64,000 bases of DNA. It comes from DASSKO01 sp035690425. Its GTDB lineage: Bacteria > Actinomycetota > Actinomycetes > Propionibacteriales > Nocardioidaceae. The position numbers were made by a program, and so were the translations under genes. Each line of letters starts with the position of its first letter. Positions within the stretch are counted from its first letter, which is position 1. Of the stretch, positions 7,025 to 14,864 are shown one piece after another. The stretch lies in assembly GCA_035690425.1 (NCBI GenBank), contig DASSKO010000016.1:21296-85295 (forward strand), written 5' to 3'. The notes below the pieces were generated by a model. That model was not told where the DNA came from and ran no database searches. It saw only the letters and a program-made list of their open reading frames with translations.

Positions 7025-7723
7025 TCAGCTGCTCCGCCGCCGGGCGAGCAATGTCCACAGCAGCGCGACAGCTCCCAGAGCCAGCCCGCCGGCACCGAGC
7101 ATGCGGGCCAACGCGTCGGCACCGGAACCGTCCGAGGCGGCGGACGCCCCGGACGCACTGCTCACCTCGGCGATCTCACTCGCAGCGCCGAGCTGGAGGA
7201 CCGGCGCCGGGCTGTCCGGCTCCTCCTCGCCCGTGGACACCTGGTCCCAGGCGGCGATCTCCCCGTCGGAGTAGGTCTGGATCACGGGCAGCGTCAGCGA
7301 CTCGACGCCTTCGGGAAAGGTGCCGACCGACAGCTCGAACTCGGTGAACTGGTGGGGCTGCAGGCCGTGGCCCTCCTTCGCGGTCCAGGTGACCTCGGTG
7401 ACTGCCTCGGTGATGGTGAAGCCGTCGGACTCGACCGGTTCCTCGAGCTTCTCGGTCGTGGTCTGGACCGTCCATCCGGCCAACGGCTTGGCGCTGACGG
7501 AGCGGAACGGCGTATCGGTCGGCAGCTGAACGGTCACCGACTCGGTGGTGGCGGTGTCGGACTCACTCGGGACCCGGAAGACAAGCTTGCCGTAGCCGCC
7601 GGGCTCGGCGTCGGGAGAGGAGACGGTGACGTGGGCACTGGCAGCCGCGGCGCCGAGCAACATCAGCCCGATGGTGACCGCGACGACTGCCAGGACACGG
7701 CGCATGCGCGCGAAGATATTCAT
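7025..7723 (-). CDS. ycnI: YcnI-family copper-binding protein (DUF1775)
   Basis: A 232-residue secreted, membrane-anchored protein. The signal peptide ends at ASA|HVTVSSP, so His31 becomes the mature N-terminal Cu(II) ligand, as in characterised YcnI proteins. The DUF1775 domain (about 31-165) carries YGKLVFRVPSES, and a C-terminal hydrophobic helix with an RRRSS tail anchors the protein. It is the first gene of the minus-strand ycnI-copC-copD operon, consistent with copper acquisition or buffering outside the membrane. No copper-responsive operator was recognised upstream. Confidence 0.88.
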   Translation of the reverse strand: MNIFARMRRVLAVVAVTIGLMLLGAAAASAHVTVSSPDAEPGGYGKLVFRVPSESDTATTESVTVQLPTDTPFRSVSAKPLAGWTVQTTTEKLEEPVESDGFTITEAVTEVTWTAKEGHGLQPHQFTEFELSVGTFPEGVESLTLPVIQTYSDGEIAAWDQVSTGEEEPDSPAPVLQLGAASEIAEVSSASGASAASDGSGADALARMLGAGGLALGAVALLWTLLARRRSS

Positions 7724-7788
7724 GGTGAAGTGTTCCCTTGCAGATAGGTGAATGCACCGGTCGTGCCGGTGTGGTGTTCGTCGTTCAC

Positions 7789-8343
7789 CTACCGTGGTGG
7801 CCCGCGGCTCCAGACGCTCGTGCCAGCATCGTGGCTGAGAACCGGGGCATCACCGCCGGGTACGGCGGCCTGCGGACGCCGCGGCGACAGCGACCACCAG
7901 GCACCGAAGAGCCGCAACAACCGCCGCCCGAGGAGGTCGACGACGGCGCGCAGCCAGCTCTCGCCGAACCGCAGGGCGAGGGCAGTTCCGAGCGCCGCGG
8001 CGCTGTGGGCGGCAGCCATCGGCGCCGTCAACTGTGGACCCGTGTGCACGGAGTGCACGGCGTCCGCGCCGCTTGCGCCGTACGCGGCGAAGACCTGATG
8101 GAACGTGAGCTGAGCGAGCGTCATCGCTGCGGCCAGCGAAGGCAGCGTCCACCGCCACCGACTCGCCACCGCGCACGTCCCGGTGACGCCGACGGTGAGG
8201 GCCAGCAGCAGGGGTAGGGCCGGAGTCGCGCCACCCGCCGAGACGTGTGCGAGCGCCCCGAGCCCGCTCGCACACACGCCCACCGCGCCGCCTCGGACGA
8301 GGCGCCACGCGCCTGTCGTCGAGACGTGCCGCTCGGTGGTCAT
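7789..8343 (-). CDS. Small polytopic membrane protein next to the copper operon
   Basis: A 184-residue protein with about four hydrophobic segments and a polar C-terminal tail. It has scattered histidines (HVSAGG, TFHQVF, HSVHTG, AAHSAAA) that could contact metal. It reads in the same direction as ycnI, 65 bases upstream of it, and may share its transcript. No family was recognised with confidence; a copper-related role is suggested only by position and histidine content. Confidence 0.6.
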   Translation of the reverse strand: MTTERHVSTTGAWRLVRGGAVGVCASGLGALAHVSAGGATPALPLLLALTVGVTGTCAVASRWRWTLPSLAAAMTLAQLTFHQVFAAYGASGADAVHSVHTGPQLTAPMAAAHSAAALGTALALRFGESWLRAVVDLLGRRLLRLFGAWWSLSPRRPQAAVPGGDAPVLSHDAGTSVWSRGPPR

Positions 8344-8591
8344 GTGGCTAGTTCGGTGCGGCGCAGGGCGGGGACGGGTGCGAGATCACGCTTCACCCTA
8401 AAGCGGCTTCGACCAGGCGTACCAGCGTCGTAGGCTCGGTCGGTCTTCCCCTGTCCGCGTCCAGACGGTCACCGTGGGTCATCCGGGTTACTCCCCATTG
8501 CGGACGCCAGGTCGTGCGTCTCCCGCCTATGGTCGAGGCAACACGCAGCTCGGGGTGCTGCCGCCCCCGGGCGGCCAGGGGAGGGGACTTC

Positions 8592-9119
8592 ATGGAAGAT
8601 TTCGAGCCCGCGGACGAACCGCGAACGGGCATGGAGCGAAGGGCGTTCCTGCAACGCGCTGCGGTCGTCAGTGGCGCGACCCTGTGGGCCGCGCCGACCG
8701 TGCAGTCGATCATGACGCCGGCCTTCGCGGTGGGCAGCGGGCTGTGCCCGCCGGGTCATCTGGTGCGGTTCAAGTACGACGTCAGCAACAACCGGTTCGA
8801 CAGTGGTTCGGGGGGAGGCGTGCAGTGGTGTCTGCCCGACGGGTACGGCGACGCCGACGTCTCGGTCAGCGGCACCGGCAACTCCGCGTTGTTCACCGTC
8901 GCTGGCAGCACCTACAGCATCACCGTCACGCTCGCGGACGGCGGTAAGACGGCGTACGTGAAGATCCCGGCCACCAGCAGGATCGAGGATCTGCAGGCAA
9001 AGGCCGGTGACATGGTCAGCGGTGCGTGCGACGACTTCGAATCGCAGACGGGCGACACGGCCGTCGTAAGCCTGGGACGGAAGCGCATCTCCTTCGTGGT
9101 AGGCGTCATCTGCGTGTAG
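8592..9119 (+). CDS. Tat-exported four-cysteine protein, paralogue 1
   Basis: A 175-residue unrecognised protein with a twin-arginine signal (MERRAFLQRAA, Arg16-Arg17), a hydrophobic stretch and likely cleavage near residue 46 (AFA|VG). The mature part is short and beta-rich, with cysteines 52 (GLCPPGH), 80 (WCLPDGY), 146 and 174 (VICV-stop), all kept in the neighbouring paralogue, so disulfides are likely outside the cell. The start at 8592 has GAGGGGAC upstream and matches the paralogue's start. It may be a surface protein or a substrate of the adjacent PqqD/kinase operon; this is inference only. Confidence 0.7.
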   Translation: MEDFEPADEPRTGMERRAFLQRAAVVSGATLWAAPTVQSIMTPAFAVGSGLCPPGHLVRFKYDVSNNRFDSGSGGGVQWCLPDGYGDADVSVSGTGNSALFTVAGSTYSITVTLADGGKTAYVKIPATSRIEDLQAKAGDMVSGACDDFESQTGDTAVVSLGRKRISFVVGVICV

Positions 9120-9278
9120 CACGTCGGTCGAGACCGCATTCCGGTCGGTCAGTCACCAAGGTGCCGCTCTGCGTGAGTCCGACTACTTCAGATTGTGGAC
9201 GCGTCAACAAGCTGGGTCCCATACGTTGGCTAGGTCAGGTGCCTCGGATGTCTGAGGCTCTTGAGGGGAGGGAAGTCC

Positions 9279-9812
9279 ATGGCAGAGATCGAGCCCACAC
9301 CAGGGCACCGACCAGGTATGGAGCGCCGGGCGTTCTTGCAGCGCGCTGCAATCGTCGGTGGTGCGACGCTGTGGGCGGCGCCGACCGTGCAGTCGATCAT
9401 GACGCCGGCCTTCGCGGTCGGCACGGGGCTGTGCCCACCGGGACATCTGGTGCGGTTCAAGTACGACGTCGACGAGAACAGGTTCGACAGCGGTGACGCC
9501 ATCGGGGGCGGCGCCAACTGGTGCCTGCCCGACGGCTATGCCGACGCCGACGTGCGGGTGGATGGACCGGGCAACGTCGGCACCTTCGCGGTCGGCGGCG
9601 TCGCGAAGTCGATCACGGTCATGATCGCGGCTGACGGCAAGACCGCATCGATCACGATCCCGCCCGGGAGCCGGATCGAGGATCTGCAGGCAAAGGCAGG
9701 CAACCGCACGAAGGGTGAGTGTGACGACTTCGACTACCAGACCGGCAACACTGCGGTCGTGGAGCTCGAGGACAAGGACATCTCCTTCGTCGCCGGCGTG
9801 ATCTGCGTATAG
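9279..9812 (+). CDS. Tat-exported four-cysteine protein, paralogue 2
   Basis: A 177-residue tandem paralogue of the preceding gene. From Met14 to about residue 64 the two are nearly identical (twin-arginine signal, TLWAAPTVQSIMTPAFA, then the CPPGHLVRFKYDV segment); the rest is clearly homologous but diverged. All four cysteines (52, 82, 148, 176) and the IEDLQAKAG segment are conserved. GAGGGGAGGG precedes the ATG. The 159-base gap to paralogue 1 has room for its own promoter. A strong hairpin follows. No known family was recognised. Confidence 0.7.
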   Translation: MAEIEPTPGHRPGMERRAFLQRAAIVGGATLWAAPTVQSIMTPAFAVGTGLCPPGHLVRFKYDVDENRFDSGDAIGGGANWCLPDGYADADVRVDGPGNVGTFAVGGVAKSITVMIAADGKTASITIPPGSRIEDLQAKAGNRTKGECDDFDYQTGNTAVVELEDKDISFVAGVICV

Positions 9813-9836
9813 ACGGGGAACCCCTGCCCCGGCAGG

Positions 9837-9873
9837 CCGCTGTGGCCCTCACACTGCGCGAGGGCCACAGCGG
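9837..9873. terminator. Perfect 14-bp hairpin, bidirectional terminator
   Basis: CCGCTGTGGCCCTC at 9837-9850 pairs with GAGGGCCACAGCGG at 9860-9873 around a nine-base loop. It lies between the stop of Tat paralogue 2 and the stop of the convergent 14-gene operon, so it probably ends both transcripts. Confidence 0.8.
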
Positions 9874-9944
9874 ATCCTGTGTGGCGTAGCGGGTTCGGTA
9901 ACGAGCAGGGCTGAACCGGCCCTGCGTCCGCTCGTGTATGGCGG

Positions 9945-10790
9945 TCAGGCGTGCAGCAGCAGCTCACGCAGCGCGGGGACCGCAGATCGGCTGCTCAGTT
10001 GCGGCAGGCCGAGGGCAGGCACCCTGCGAGCAAGCCCGGCCAGGCCGTCGAGCGCCGGTCGGGGTCTCAGCGCGTCGACGTTCGCGAGGGTCGAGAAGCC
10101 CAGCTGCACCACTTCGGCCGGACGCAGCGTGCACCGGTGCTCGGTGAGCACGCGCAGGCCCCACAGGCAGATGTCGAGGCGCTGTCCGGGCTGCACGCCC
10201 CGACGACGCAGCGTGGACGCCACCACCTGGGCGGCCGCACCGTCCACGAGGTGGCTGCGTGCGGGCAACAGGTCGAGCCCGTCCCTCGCCAGGCGAGCCT
10301 GGTGCGGTAGCAGCGCGGCATGCCAGGACGCCGGAAGAAGCAGCACCTGCTGATTGGATCGGACGACCGCAGCTGCGCGTACGGCGAGCAGGTCGCACCG
10401 CTCCGCGTTACCGATCTCGTCGAGCAGGTCCGCCAGGTCGAGCAGCAGATCACCGGGCTCGTGACGGCGCGCGACGATCTCGTGGTCCCGGTACACCAGA
10501 TGGAGCCCACGGCTCCTGGAGCCGGTGGAGTCGGTGGAGCCGGCGATCTCGACCGAGAAGTTGGCCGGCACCCTATCGTCCAGCTCAGGGGTTCGCGCGC
10601 CGGCGAACAGCGCGGACACCTGCTCCGCAGCGGCTGCCGAGTTCGCGCGCACCCCCACCTGCCAGCAGCCGACTCGGAGGGCCAGCGTCGGGCCCCACGG
10701 CCTGCGGGCTGTCAGACGCGAGAGGCACGGGGTGTGTCGCTGCGGCAGCGGCCGGGGTGCTGCGATGTCTGTCTGCACGATGATGCTCAC
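9945..10790 (-). CDS. HPr-kinase-like protein lacking the P-loop (probable pseudokinase)
   Basis: A 281-residue protein, last gene of the operon. By eye it lines up with the HPr-kinase-like gene at 11092-12105. LLAVRAAAVVRSNQQVLLLP (134-153) matches VVLHAAAATRAGITVMLP of the neighbour, and GLDLLPARSHLVDG matches GYEYVTDEAVAIDP. Where the neighbour has GDQEHGKTTT, this protein has ASWHAALLPH, so the nucleotide-binding loop is lost. It may be a regulatory or scaffolding partner of the active kinase. The start is GTG, overlapping the previous stop (GTGA). Homology is my reading and has not been tested by profile search. Confidence 0.6.
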   Translation of the reverse strand: MSIIVQTDIAAPRPLPQRHTPCLSRLTARRPWGPTLALRVGCWQVGVRANSAAAAEQVSALFAGARTPELDDRVPANFSVEIAGSTDSTGSRSRGLHLVYRDHEIVARRHEPGDLLLDLADLLDEIGNAERCDLLAVRAAAVVRSNQQVLLLPASWHAALLPHQARLARDGLDLLPARSHLVDGAAAQVVASTLRRRGVQPGQRLDICLWGLRVLTEHRCTLRPAEVVQLGFSTLANVDALRPRPALDGLAGLARRVPALGLPQLSSRSAVPALRELLLHA

Positions 10791-11095
10791 CCGACCCGCT
10801 CCACCAGGTCGACAGCCTCCATCTCGGTGGCGAAGCGCATCACATCGTCGAGCACCTCATCGGGTGGCCGTCCGAACGCGGCCGCCAGGTCCGCACTGGT
10901 AGCGCGCAACGACGCGGTGCCGTCGAGCAAGGTCCACAGCAGGGTCCCGATCTGGTCGAGCAGGTGGATGGCGTTGCCGGCGCAGTCGTAGACGACGGTC
11001 TCGCCGTCGACCTCGACGTACTCGACGGCCGGACTCTCACGGTGGACGAGCACGGTCGAGGGCGAGAGACCCTCCCGGTTGTTGGTCACTGTCAC
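10787..11095 (-). CDS. PqqD-like protein, copy 1 of 3 in the operon
   Basis: A 102-residue protein with a PqqD fold: a beta region (VEYVEVDGETVVYDCAGNAIHLLD), the typical ILWTLLDG-like turn (TLLWTLLDGTAS) and a helical half ending EMEAVDLVERVG. PqqD-like proteins bind leader peptides or carry substrates for modifying enzymes. The GTG start overlaps the stop of the kinase-like gene (GTGA), and its own stop overlaps the next start. It is sandwiched between the kinase-like protein and its degenerate paralogue, so these three may act as one complex. Confidence 0.75.
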   Translation of the reverse strand: MTVTNNREGLSPSTVLVHRESPAVEYVEVDGETVVYDCAGNAIHLLDQIGTLLWTLLDGTASLRATSADLAAAFGRPPDEVLDDVMRFATEMEAVDLVERVG

Positions 11096-12105
11096 AGCTT
11101 CTCCATCAGGCGTTGGCTTACCAAGGTCTCTATGGCGCGCACCGCGCCGTCCAGCGAGCCGATCCGCAGCCGCGCGACCGTGGCACCCCGGGTCAGGTCG
11201 ACCAGGGTGGCCAGGTTGCGTGCGGGCCGCTGGGTGAAGTGGAAGGTGCCCTGTGCGAGCTCGCGCACCGCCTCGCCCCTGCTCAGCTGCGAGCATCGGG
11301 TCGTGCTGCCTGCGACGAACATCGGGAAGACCACGACCGTCGGTGGTGACACCGCACCCCGCATGCTCTGGCTGCCCAGCTGCTCCGCGGGCACCTGCCA
11401 CTGTCGGAGGCCCTCGGTGCCGACCAGCGGCCGGCACTCGGGAAACAGTGGCCATGCCCCGTCGTCGATGCTCAACGCCTTCGGGAACGGCGTGATGTGC
11501 AAGGTCGCGGGGTCGATCGCGACGGCCTCGTCCGTGACGTACTCGTATCCCTCGCGAAGCAGACCCGCCACCGTGGTCGTCTTGCCGTGTTCCTGGTCGC
11601 CGGGCAGCATCACGGTGATACCTGCGCGGGTGGCGGCAGCCGCATGCAGGACGACGTGCTCAGCGCTGGACTTGTCGACCATCTGCCGGTTGATGTGCCA
11701 GGTGAGGAACCGGACCAACGACTCCGGCCGGGTGGCCAGGGTCAGCCGCATGCCGCCGTAGTAGAGCGCGTACGGCACTTCTGGATTGCGATGACGGACG
11801 ATGCGGTAGTGACCGTGGACCGACGGCGGGTTCTGCGCCCGCAGCGGTGTGACCAGCGGGCCGAGCAGCGACCTGAGCTCGTGCAGCGGTTCGCTCGTGA
11901 TCTCGAAGCGGTGGCCGACCGCCGCGCACGGCCCGCTGCGCCAGGCCCATCGTCGGTGCCGGAAGAAGTCAGGGTCCACCTGCGTCGGGCAGTCTCGCGG
12001 ACCGCCCGCCATGACTGCGGTCGGCGCCGGCAGAGGGGCCGGCAGAGGGGCCGGTGGTGCGGGCAGCGTCTCGAGAGCGTCGAGCGCACGGTCGGCGCGG
12101 CTCAC
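11092..12105 (-). CDS. HPr-kinase-like (HprK-related) P-loop kinase
   Basis: A 337-residue protein with a proline/alanine-rich N-terminus, a middle domain and a C-terminal kinase-like domain. The Walker A motif is GDQEHGKTT (Gly169-Thr177), followed by LLREGYEYVTDEAVAID, the region holding the acidic residues of HprK-type kinases, and then ITPFPKALSI. Relatives phosphorylate proteins or, in the paeninodin lasso pathway, the precursor peptide. It is flanked on both sides by PqqD-like genes with four-base overlaps, which fits a leader-peptide-guided kinase. The GTG start at 12105 is fixed by overlap with the previous stop. The substrate is unknown. Confidence 0.78.
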   Translation of the reverse strand: MSRADRALDALETLPAPPAPLPAPLPAPTAVMAGGPRDCPTQVDPDFFRHRRWAWRSGPCAAVGHRFEITSEPLHELRSLLGPLVTPLRAQNPPSVHGHYRIVRHRNPEVPYALYYGGMRLTLATRPESLVRFLTWHINRQMVDKSSAEHVVLHAAAATRAGITVMLPGDQEHGKTTTVAGLLREGYEYVTDEAVAIDPATLHITPFPKALSIDDGAWPLFPECRPLVGTEGLRQWQVPAEQLGSQSMRGAVSPPTVVVFPMFVAGSTTRCSQLSRGEAVRELAQGTFHFTQRPARNLATLVDLTRGATVARLRIGSLDGAVRAIETLVSQRLMEKL

Positions 12106-12377
12106 GAGATCAGGCCGCTCTCTCGCAGCTGCTGCATGCCGTGCGCCACGTCCGAGGTCGCTCGCTCTGGCGACACGTCGAACAGCTGGCAGATCGCAGC
12201 CACCATCTCTGCGACGGACGTGTCGCCGTCGCAGAGCTCCCACAGTGCGAACGCAGTGGGGTTCAGGGCAGCCTCGACGGATGTGTCCGCGCGGCGGACG
12301 ACCGCTCCGGATGCACCGTGGCGGACGGTCGCGGTGCCCAGCCGAACAGGTCGGTCGTGGACGAAGTCGACATTCAT
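12102..12377 (-). CDS. PqqD-like protein, copy 2 of 3
   Basis: A 91-residue PqqD-family protein with a VRHGASGAVVRR strand pair, the signature LNPTAFALWELCDGDTSVAEMV and a C-terminal helix ending QLRESGLIS. Of the three copies it is the closest to the classical PqqD pattern (NPTA...LWELCDG). The family acts as a peptide chaperone. The ATG overlaps the LuxR gene stop (ATGA) and its stop overlaps the kinase start (GTGA), so expression with the kinase should be tightly coupled. Confidence 0.82.
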   Translation of the reverse strand: MNVDFVHDRPVRLGTATVRHGASGAVVRRADTSVEAALNPTAFALWELCDGDTSVAEMVAAICQLFDVSPERATSDVAHGMQQLRESGLIS

Positions 12378-13027
12378 GGACGCCCCCCTACCGGGTCCAT
12401 GACCAAACCAAGGTCAGCGGCGAGGGCGGCGGCCTCGACGCGTGAGCTGACCTCCAGCTTGGACATCACATGACGGATGTGTGTCCGGGCGGTGTGCGGC
12501 GATATCGCCAGGCTTCGCGCGATGCTGACGTGGTCGCGACCCTTCCCGAGCAGAGCCAGCACCTCCTGCTCGCGCCGGCTCAGACGCTGCAGCCGGTCGC
12601 GCGCACTCTCGTGCTGGCGGTTGCGATGGACCAGGCCCTGCAGCACGCCGCCGATCAGGGCGGGAGGCACGTGGGTGTGTCCGTCGGTCACGGTTTGCAC
12701 GGCAGCGGCCACCCCTTCCAGGCCCTGGGCGCTCGACACGACCCCGTGTACGCCGATCTCCAGCAGCTCGAGGGCCTCCTCTGCTCCACCGACCACGACC
12801 AGCGTGCGCACCTTCGCCTCGTGCAACCGCGCGCACAGCGGCATCGCCCCGACCGGCGGAAGGCCCGCGTCGATCAGGGCGACGTGCGGGACCCAGCGCT
12901 CGAGCAGGTGCCGGCACCCGGCTGTGTCGGCCGCGGTGCGGATCTCGGCGTCGGGAAAGCGGGCGCTGATGGCCAGCACCACACCGTCGCGCACGGGCGG
13001 CCGATCGGCAGCGACCAGAATCCTCAT
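12374..13027 (-). CDS. LuxR-type response-regulator-like transcription factor, second of a pair
   Basis: A 217-residue protein with an N-terminal receiver-like domain (RILVAADRPPVRDGVVLAI, then HVALIDAGLPPVGAM) and a C-terminal LuxR helix-turn-helix (SRREQEVLALLGKGRDHVSIARSL, then TARTHIRHVMSKL). The phospho-acceptor position appears to be the Asp in ALIDAGLP; the acidic pocket at the N-terminus is reduced. No histidine kinase is nearby. It overlaps the preceding LuxR gene by four bases, so the two may form heterodimers or a small cascade controlling this locus. Confidence 0.8.
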   Translation of the reverse strand: MRILVAADRPPVRDGVVLAISARFPDAEIRTAADTAGCRHLLERWVPHVALIDAGLPPVGAMPLCARLHEAKVRTLVVVGGAEEALELLEIGVHGVVSSAQGLEGVAAAVQTVTDGHTHVPPALIGGVLQGLVHRNRQHESARDRLQRLSRREQEVLALLGKGRDHVSIARSLAISPHTARTHIRHVMSKLEVSSRVEAAALAADLGLVMDPVGGRP

Positions 13028-13650
13028 CCGGCCGTCACCTGGTCTCGTGTCCTCCACTCGCGCAACCGCTGCGAGAGCAGTGGACTCTGGCGGGCCATCA
13101 CCGCGGCCGCGTGACGGTGCGGGGCGTCGAGCTTGACGAGCACGTGCTGCATGTGGCTGTGCACCGTGGCCGGGGTGATGCCGAGGCGGTCGCCTATCCC
13201 GTCGTCCTGCTCACCCAGCGCCAGCAGTGCGGCGACGTCCCGCTCACGGCTGGTCAGCTGCGTCAACGGGTCGGGGTTGACGTTCCTGCCGCTTCTACGT
13301 GGCACGCGGCCACCCTCGCTGACGGTGCGTACGGCACTGACGAGGACATCGGTCGGGCTGCACCAGCTGACGACGCCGGAGGCCCGCAGGCCACGTGCCA
13401 GCGCCAGTGCCTTGGAGTCGACGGCGTCCGCAACCAGCAGAAGCGGGACTCGGCCGGTCGGCGGCATCCGGATCGCGCTGGCCGGTGCCGCAAGGTCGAT
13501 GCTGCGGGGGAGTGCGAGCACCACGGCCGTGGTGTGCTCGTCGGCGTCGGCGACGACCGGAACGCCCGCAGCCTGCAGCAGGAGGCGCAGGCAGTCGGCC
13601 TCCAGCGAGGCAGCCGGGGTGACGGTGACGGACCGGGCCGCTGAGGTCAT
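13024..13650 (-). CDS. LuxR-type regulator with degenerate receiver, first of a pair
   Basis: A 208-residue protein. The C-terminal LuxR helix-turn-helix is clear (TSRERDVAALLALGEQDDGIGDRLGITPATVHSHMQHVLVKL). The N-terminal 120 residues have receiver-like length but lack the usual D-D and phospho-Asp pattern (AVVLALPRSIDL sits where the phospho-Asp strand is expected), so phosphorylation is unlikely. ATGA overlaps on both sides place it between the aminotransferase and the second LuxR. It is probably an orphan regulator of the locus. Confidence 0.75.
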   Translation of the reverse strand: MTSAARSVTVTPAASLEADCLRLLLQAAGVPVVADADEHTTAVVLALPRSIDLAAPASAIRMPPTGRVPLLLVADAVDSKALALARGLRASGVVSWCSPTDVLVSAVRTVSEGGRVPRRSGRNVNPDPLTQLTSRERDVAALLALGEQDDGIGDRLGITPATVHSHMQHVLVKLDAPHRHAAAVMARQSPLLSQRLREWRTRDQVTAG

Positions 13651-14864
13651 CGCGTCACCTGGGCACGGCTGACGGGTCCGCTGATCTGCGCGGCATGTTG
13701 CTGGATCCGCACGATCGCATCGGCCATCGCGCCCAACTCGGCGTCGCTCATGTGCGACCACAGCGGCACGGAGAGCACGGCCGGAGCGATCTGGCTCGTC
13801 ACCGGCAGGTCTCTGCTCGGCAGGTGCCGGTACGCCTGCTGCGCGTGGATGCTCGGGTGGTAGTAGCGCCTGGACTCGATGCCCTCGTGCTGGAGCGCTT
13901 CGGCGAGCTGGGCCGCTGAAAGGCCGAAGGTGGACTCGTCGACGACGACCGTAAGGTCCTTGTACGTCGATAGGTCGCCTGCGTCGACATGCGGACGGCG
14001 TAGTCCGGGGAGGCCGTCGAGCGCGGCCCAGAATGCTTCGACGAGCTCGTTGCGTCGCGCAACGTTCGCATCGAGCCAGGACAGCGAGTGCAGTGCGACC
14101 GCCGCGTGCAGCTCGGACATCCTGGCGTTGAGACCGGCGAACACGCAGTCGTAGTTGCCGGGGTTTCCGTAGTTGCGGCCGAGCCTGAGCGTCTGTGCCA
14201 GTGCTGAGTCGTTGGTGGTGACCAAGCCGCCTTCGCCCGCCACCATGACCTTGGTAGGGCTGAGGCTGAAGACCTCGGCCGTGCCGAAGCCACCGATGGG
14301 TTCACCTTGCCGCATCGAGCCAAGGCCGTGCGCTGCGTCGTAGACGAGGGGCACACCTGCCTGGTCGGCGACCGCCTGCAGCATGTTCGTGCTGCACGGC
14401 GTTCCGTAGATGTGCGTCGCGGTGATGGCTGCGGCGTCGTCGGGGAGGCCTGCGACCGCTGCTGCGACCGACTCCGGGTCGACGCACAGAGTGTCAGGGG
14501 TGATGTCGGCGAACACGGGTTCGCCTCCTGCCCACGTGACAGCGTGCGCGCTCGCCGAGAAGGTGAAACTCGGCATCACCACCTTGCCCCGCGCCTCCAG
14601 TGCCTGCAGCGTGAGCGTGAGTCCAGAGGTGCAGCTGGCGACCGCAACCGCGTGCTGCACTCCGAGGCGCTCCGCGACCCGCTCCTCCAGGTCCTTCACC
14701 GTGGGCCCGTTGGTGAGGCAGCCGGATGCCAGGATGCTGCTGAGCTTGCGCTCGAGGGCGGGCAGGTCCGGCAGGGTTGGACGCATCAGTGCGAGGCCGG
14801 TGGGAAAGGCTGGTGACCCACCGACGATGGCCGGTGCCGCAGGTGTCGTCGAAACAATCGTCAT
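13647..14864 (-). CDS. DegT/DnrJ/EryC1 aminotransferase (PglE-like)
   Basis: A 405-residue PLP-dependent sugar aminotransferase. It has GCLTNGPTVKDLEERVAERLG, a CTSGLTLTLQAL phosphate-binding segment, and the PLP lysine in SLSPTKVMVAGEGG; the C-terminal half contains NARMSELHAAVALHSL. The family converts 4-keto (or 3-keto) nucleotide sugars to amino sugars. With the PglF-like dehydratase at the top of this operon and PglD/PglC-like genes in the divergent operon, a UDP-4-amino-4,6-dideoxy sugar is a reasonable product. The start at 14864 is fixed by an ATGA overlap with the membrane protein gene; the longer frame upstream belongs to that gene. Confidence 0.85.
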   Translation of the reverse strand: MTIVSTTPAAPAIVGGSPAFPTGLALMRPTLPDLPALERKLSSILASGCLTNGPTVKDLEERVAERLGVQHAVAVASCTSGLTLTLQALEARGKVVMPSFTFSASAHAVTWAGGEPVFADITPDTLCVDPESVAAAVAGLPDDAAAITATHIYGTPCSTNMLQAVADQAGVPLVYDAAHGLGSMRQGEPIGGFGTAEVFSLSPTKVMVAGEGGLVTTNDSALAQTLRLGRNYGNPGNYDCVFAGLNARMSELHAAVALHSLSWLDANVARRNELVEAFWAALDGLPGLRRPHVDAGDLSTYKDLTVVVDESTFGLSAAQLAEALQHEGIESRRYYHPSIHAQQAYRHLPSRDLPVTSQIAPAVLSVPLWSHMSDAELGAMADAIVRIQQHAAQISGPVSRAQVTR

